Below, in pieces: positions 59,612-64,000 of a stretch of 64,000 nucleotides of DNA. The notes under the pieces were generated by a model, which saw only the letters and a program-made list of their open reading frames with translations, did no database searches and was not told the DNA's origin. The DNA is from Porites lobata (taxonomy: Eukaryota > Cnidaria > Anthozoa > Scleractinia > Poritidae): NCBI GenBank assembly GCA_942486035.1, contig CALNXK010000029.1, forward strand, positions 2,876,001-2,940,000, in the 5' to 3' direction. The position numbers were made by a program, and so were the translations under genes. How positions within the stretch are numbered: position 1 is the first letter of the stretch; each line of letters opens with the position of its first letter.

Positions 59612-59740
59612 TTTTTTTCCTTTCTGCGAAAGGTAACTGAAAACGTCTAGTAAAATTTCACTAAGAAAACCAAATTCAACACAAGATGGTATCAAAACTT
59701 CCTTTGCAGTTCGAAGGGCGAGCAATGGCGGATACTCTTG

Positions 59741-59746
59741 TATATA
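59741..59746 (-). promoter_or_regulatory. TATA box of the IkB-like gene
   Basis: TATATA (minus strand context GGTATATACAAG) lies 130 bases before the ATG at 59611, which would place transcription start near 59,710. Confidence 0.5.
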
Positions 59747-59764
59747 CCGTCTCTCCTATGGAAA

Positions 59765-59775
59765 GGGAATGTCCC
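59765..59775 (-). promoter_or_regulatory. NF-kB site, proximal, IkB-like gene
   Basis: The minus strand reads GGGACATTCCC, a full match to GGGRNWYYCC, about 20 bases upstream of the TATA box and 155-165 bases before the ATG. A CACGTG E-box (59786-59791) and two CCAAT boxes (59802, 59833) follow further upstream. Confidence 0.65.
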
Positions 59776-59956
59776 TTTCTCTGTTCACGTGATAAAATTG
59801 TCCAATGAAAATTCGTTTTTGAAACAAATCAACCAATCAGCAGTGGCACACCTAGGGGAAAAAACATTTCCGGAGGGGGGTAACCCAGTGCTTTCTGGTC
59901 GTGCAGGTATGACAACAATGCAAAGCACTCCTTAATCAACAATGGATTATTTATTA

Positions 59957-59967
59957 GGGGATTCCCC
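59957..59967. promoter_or_regulatory. NF-kB site, distal, palindromic GGGGATTCCCC
   Basis: GGGGATTCCCC is an exact canonical kB element (the form known from MHC class I promoters). It lies about 350 bases before the ATG of the IkB-like gene. Confidence 0.65.
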
Positions 59968-61010
59968 GAAAGTGGCTTTCGCATTTCGCAAGTGCTGCTG
60001 ACGCTTGGAGAAGGTTCTAATTGCGTTGGTTGCGTACTCTGTTTATTTTTTCATTATAATGATGACTACGTATTTCTCTCCTTTATTGACTTTTTAGGAG
60101 ATATTGGTATTTTTCCTGATAAAAAGTTTAAGTGCAAATTCGCGAATGAGCATCACGCACAGGGTATTTTTTTGGGGGAAACCACCAACCAAAGGTCGAT
60201 CACGTCTCGGCTTGCTTTGCATGCAATTCTTCCAAAACGGTGGTGAAACAAAAAGCAAACAAAAAAACTATTGGACACTTGACGATGTTATAAAGAAGAA
60301 AACTGAAGGGGGTTTCGAAGAAAAATTGTACGAAAATATAATTTCATCAGGAAAGTGCAATTTCTTGCAATGAATAAGTCACTGAGAATAGATAAACAAA
60401 TTTTGCTAACTGTGCACGCTTAACCCTCGTGATTCATGTAACCGTAGAACTGCTGAGAACAGTTCAAAATTTGCCCAATCCCGATCCAAGTAACTTGCCC
60501 TTAAAACAATTACAGCCAAGAAATACGCTGCATAGAGTCTTTACCGGGAATGAATCTTTCTTGGAGATGTAAAATTTCTACTTCTTGCCCTTGCGTTGAC
60601 TGGTGTTGCAAATATCAGGGTGTTCTACCTGCGGCCATAGGGAGCCTCTTTGAATTTTCGGGCGGGCGACCGTAATTATCGATATTGAACCGAGTCAGCA
60701 TCATCAAAATTGAAGGGCGCTGACAGGGAAATGGGAAAAGTGCTCATATATAACATTTGTTTGTGAAATTTTAGAACCGCGTTAAAAAAAGAAATTATGA
60801 TCAGTGTGCCCATTTTGGTTCTTTCACCGCTGATGCTTTATGTTCCGGCATCCCCAAGACGACCCTTTTATAATACGTCTCCGAAATTAGCAAAGTTTGA
60901 GACGACAATATAAATTCTTGCTTACAGTTCAAGAAACGCCGATCATCCACCGAAAAGGTTCTTTGGCTGTGTGGTACTAGTTAATGCTCCCGAGTTCACT
61001 AAAAGTAGGC
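59968..61010. other. No gene recognised
   Basis: Short open frames at 59992-60373 have no family resemblance and no convincing splice context. Confidence 0.4.
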
Positions 61011-61833
61011 CCAAAGTGTCAGTGTCAAGAAAAATAATAAAAATTGCATCTTATAAAGTTACATAAAACAATAAAAGTAACAGAAAAGCAAATACGAAAC
61101 CAAGAACCCTTGAAGAGATTTCATTCGAATTGCCATACTAGATAGTCGCACCTTTGACTGACCGGATTATTAATTTTGACAGATTATTTTTTTGTACGTA
61201 AAATTACAGCGAGGACCTGTACCGTCCTGTACCTATCTCCGACAATCTTTGGGATCAAAAGGTTACAATTTTGCAAAACTGCAACCATATAAAGTCCCTT
61301 AACAGTAGGTCTGATTGCGTTTGCCATTCGCAGACCAGCCTTAAATATAAATATAGTGCAAATGGAATAAAGCCGGTTGGGTTGATCCGGAATTTTTGCT
61401 TGTGGAGTAACTATTGAACAGCTAATATTGCTTTTCCCATAAGCCAGCCTGCCCATAAGCCTTACACGTTACTTCCTGGAAACAATAACAGCCTTAGACC
61501 ACGTCAGTGATAATAATTGCAATTTTTGCGATTGAAGTTTTGAGACAAATCAGTTCTAGGTTGAAATTCAAAAGGGCGCCCGGCGCTTTTCGATCACATT
61601 AAAAGTTGCAAACTGTTGTAAAGTTTAGACAATAAAAGAGAAACTGAAAAAAAAAAAATCGACAAAATATTCGAGCAAGGTTTTTCTTTCTCTTTCAGTT
61701 TGGAATAAAGGTAGCAACAGTCACAGCTATAAAAATTGGTATGCGTTGTTTGGTCTGTGAACTGGCTTCCAGCAGGCTTTTCATGTAAAGTATGTGATGT
61801 GGAAGGCAGGCAAGAGATTGCTTGTCCAAACCC
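61011..61833. repeat. Direct duplication, copy 1
   Basis: Starts at CCAAAGTGTCAGTGTCAAG and runs to GCTTGTCCAAACCC. It is collinear with 63097-64000, with substitutions and several small indels. Content is not recognised. A good acceptor-like tract (TTTTTCTTTCTCTTTCAG) near 61,680-61,700 and a minus-strand frame at 61839-61594 are conserved in both copies. Confidence 0.85.
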
Positions 61834-62138
61834 TGTCAAACGTTAAGGCGCTGAAAACGGAGGGGAAAGGCCAAAAATAGCCTCCTACCACGTAGACATT
61901 CCTTCTGTGGCTCGTCACAGTCTCCCCCATCAGCTGATCTTTAAGAACAAAGGAGAGGGAATTTAACCGCTCGTTTCAGCACACCCTACTGGGGGATCAG
62001 AGGAACGCATGACAAAGCCTTAATAGGTCTTAATAACTGCGTGGGAGGCTAGCATTAGAGTAAAGGAACGAGGAATTGGGAAGAGCCAGAGATCTAACAA
62101 TAGCAATAGAACTCAACATTTTAGCGTGAAAATAGATA

Positions 62139-62471
62139 CCGTAAAATTCCGAAAATGAGCCCCTCCATGTATAAGCAGGCTCCAAATATAAGCCCCCCAA
62201 ACCGGTGACGCAAAAAACCCTTCGTTAAATCGCCCCTCCAAATATAAGCCCCTTAGGGGCTTGTACCTGGAAAATTGCCCTCAAATACAAAGTAAAACAA
62301 AGAAAAAACGGTAAATTTACTTCGAACTATGAGGCTAGCCGAATCGATTTGTAAACGAAAATTTCCCTCAGTAGATAAGCCCCTCCGAACATAAGCCCCT
62401 CCAAAAGTAAGCCTCTCAAAAGGGGCCTTTGAAAAATATAAGCCCCCGGGCTTATTTTCGGAATTTTACGG
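62139..62471. mobile_element. MITE with perfect 18-base TIRs and AAGCCCC repeats
   Basis: CCGTAAAATTCCGAAAAT at the left is matched exactly, inverted, by ATTTTCGGAATTTTACGG at the right. AAATATAAGCCCC-type units recur about eight times inside. It lies between the two copies of the direct duplication. Confidence 0.88.
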
Positions 62472-63096
62472 GACTTTCCCTTGATGTTTCCGTCCAATAT
62501 CACTCCGCCTTCCCCCAGAACAAAACAACCAGCTAATACTCGGCAATATAAGTTAGTTGCTTTACTGAGAATGCTGCTTACTTTTACAGCCAGCGAAAAA
62601 AAATATATATATATTTCCAAGGGGGAAAGTTTCACAAATCAAAGCATGAAAAAACGCTAACTATTGAGTAACTTTGTTGTTTATTTGCCAACCTCTGCTA
62701 CCACTGACGTAAGTGTATATTAGTGTATTATGAAACAAAACTGAATGCAGGGCTGGCACTACGGCAAAGGGCTGATTTGTTATATTGGCCAATATTTCGG
62801 CTGACAAATTTAGCCTTCCTCAGGGCCAAAGCAATACCGAGAGAAATACTTAGATATCCAGCAAGAGGAACCAGTCAGTTGTATTAATGTTGCGTGGACC
62901 TCTGCATTCAAACAGTTTTTCCTAGTGTATTATAGCTACACGAAAAGGGCGAGACGTCTCCCTTTACGACGGGAAAATTTGGAAACTAACTTTGTCAATA
63001 TCCACATTCTTGTACTTGTGTATGTGGAGTACTGCCAAAGAGGACAGCTTCTCCTCACTCATAGTGCTTCGAAGAGGAGTTTTCAGTCTCTTCATG

Positions 63097-64000
63097 CCAA
63101 AGTGTCAGTGTCAAGAAAAATAATAAAAAATGTATTTTATAAAGTTAAATAAAATAAAAAAAGTAACAAAAAAGCAAATACAAGACCAAGAACCCTTGAA
63201 GAGATTTCATTCGAATTTCCATACTATTTGAATTTGTCCAGAGATAGTTGTTGCACCCTTGACTGACCGGATTACTTTGACTGACTGTTTTGTTTGTATG
63301 TAAAATTACAGCGAGGACCTGTACCGTCCTGTACCTCTCTCTAACAATCTCTGGGATCAAAAGGTTACAATTTGAAAAACGGCAACCGTAGATATAAAGC
63401 CCCTTCGCAGCCGAGTGGGTTCGATTGCGTTTGTCATTCGCAGACCAGCCTTAAATATAGTCAGTGTCTGAGGTTGCAAATGGAATACTAAGGCCGGTTG
63501 GGCTGATCCGGAATTTTTGCTTGTGGAGTAACTATTGAACAGCTAATATCGCTTTTCCCATAAGCCAGCCTGCCCATAAGCCTTACACGTTACTTCCTGG
63601 CAACAATAACAGCCTTAGACCACGTCAGTGATAATAATTGCAATTTTGTGCGATTGAAGGTTTGAGACAAATCCGTTCTAGGTTGGAATTCAAAACGAAG
63701 CCCGGCGCTTTCCGACCACATTAAAAGTTGCAAATTATTGTAAATTAAACATTTAGATTTCATATTACAGATTTCCCGGGAATATCCCACGAAGTCAAAC
63801 AATGAAAGAGAAACTGAAAAAAAAATTGGCAAAATTTACGAGCAAGGTTTTTCTTTCTCTTTCAGTTTGGAATGAAGGTAGCAACAGTCACAGCTATAAA
63901 ACTTGGTATGTGTTGTTTGGTCTGTGAACTGGCTTCCAGCAGGCTTTTCATGTAAAGTGTGTGATGTGGAAGGCAGGCAAGAGATTGCTTGTCCAAACCC
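63097..64000. repeat. Direct duplication, copy 2 (runs off the window)
   Basis: Collinear with 61011-61833 at an offset of about 2.09 kb. It carries extra segments near 63,225-63,245, 63,455-63,475 and 63,745-63,795 that copy 1 lacks. The copy is still matching where the window ends. Confidence 0.85.

Noticed and set aside
59612..59725. Upstream extension of the IkB-like frame by 38 codons
   Set aside because: It opens with TTG, not ATG; the first ATG, with A at -3, is at 59611.

Overview
This is eukaryotic, intron-rich, AT-rich DNA packed with short inverted-repeat transposons and old retroelement fragments. The genes are animal genes: cytosolic tryptophanyl-tRNA synthetase, LRRC73, an IkB-type ankyrin protein, an AKAP7-like protein and a C2H2 zinc-finger array. 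The repeats (hairpin MITEs, tRNA-derived SINEs, a Penelope RT fragment, CATGCGAGYC minisatellites) resemble those of anthozoan cnidarians. I infer a stony coral or close relative; nothing here fixes the species.

Layout. 0.5-8 kb: the 3' exons of a minus-strand gene that looks like a CRAL-TRIO/Sec14 protein, with MITEs in its large intron. 6.3-6.5 kb: three tandem repeat units, each with an ATTGG box and a perfect CArG box. 8.8-10.3 kb: a single-coding-exon C2H2 zinc-finger gene (minus). It is head-to-head with a five-exon plus-strand gene (11.3-25.9 kb) for a type II membrane protein with a coiled-coil stalk and a short ricin-B-like lectin end. The lectin gene's introns hold MITEs, SINEs, a non-LTR RT fragment and a decayed Ty3/Gypsy element that is itself split by a MITE. 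26-33 kb: retroelement debris, a possible interstitial telomeric repeat, one good transmembrane exon (minus) and several foldback elements. 33.7-34.4 kb: an AKAP7-like 2H phosphoesterase-domain gene. 36-40.5 kb: foldbacks, a non-LTR RT and a Penelope-like RT fragment. 40.9-43.9 kb: LRRC73 (plus). 46.1-51.3 kb: WARS1 (minus, eight coding exons). 52.6-55 kb: a diverged satellite-like array. 55.9-59.6 kb: an IkB-like gene (minus, six coding exons) with a TATA box and two consensus NF-kB sites upstream. 61-64 kb: a diverged direct duplication that runs off the window.

The genes do not form a pathway or operon. The clearest regulatory logic is at the IkB gene. Its product has an N-terminal beta-TrCP-type degron and six ankyrin-like repeats, and kB sites lie in its own promoter, as expected for NF-kB negative feedback. 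Exon boundaries were placed by hand from splice signals and phase continuity. WARS1, IkB, LRRC73, the lectin gene and the five CRAL-TRIO exons all join in frame to a stop codon.
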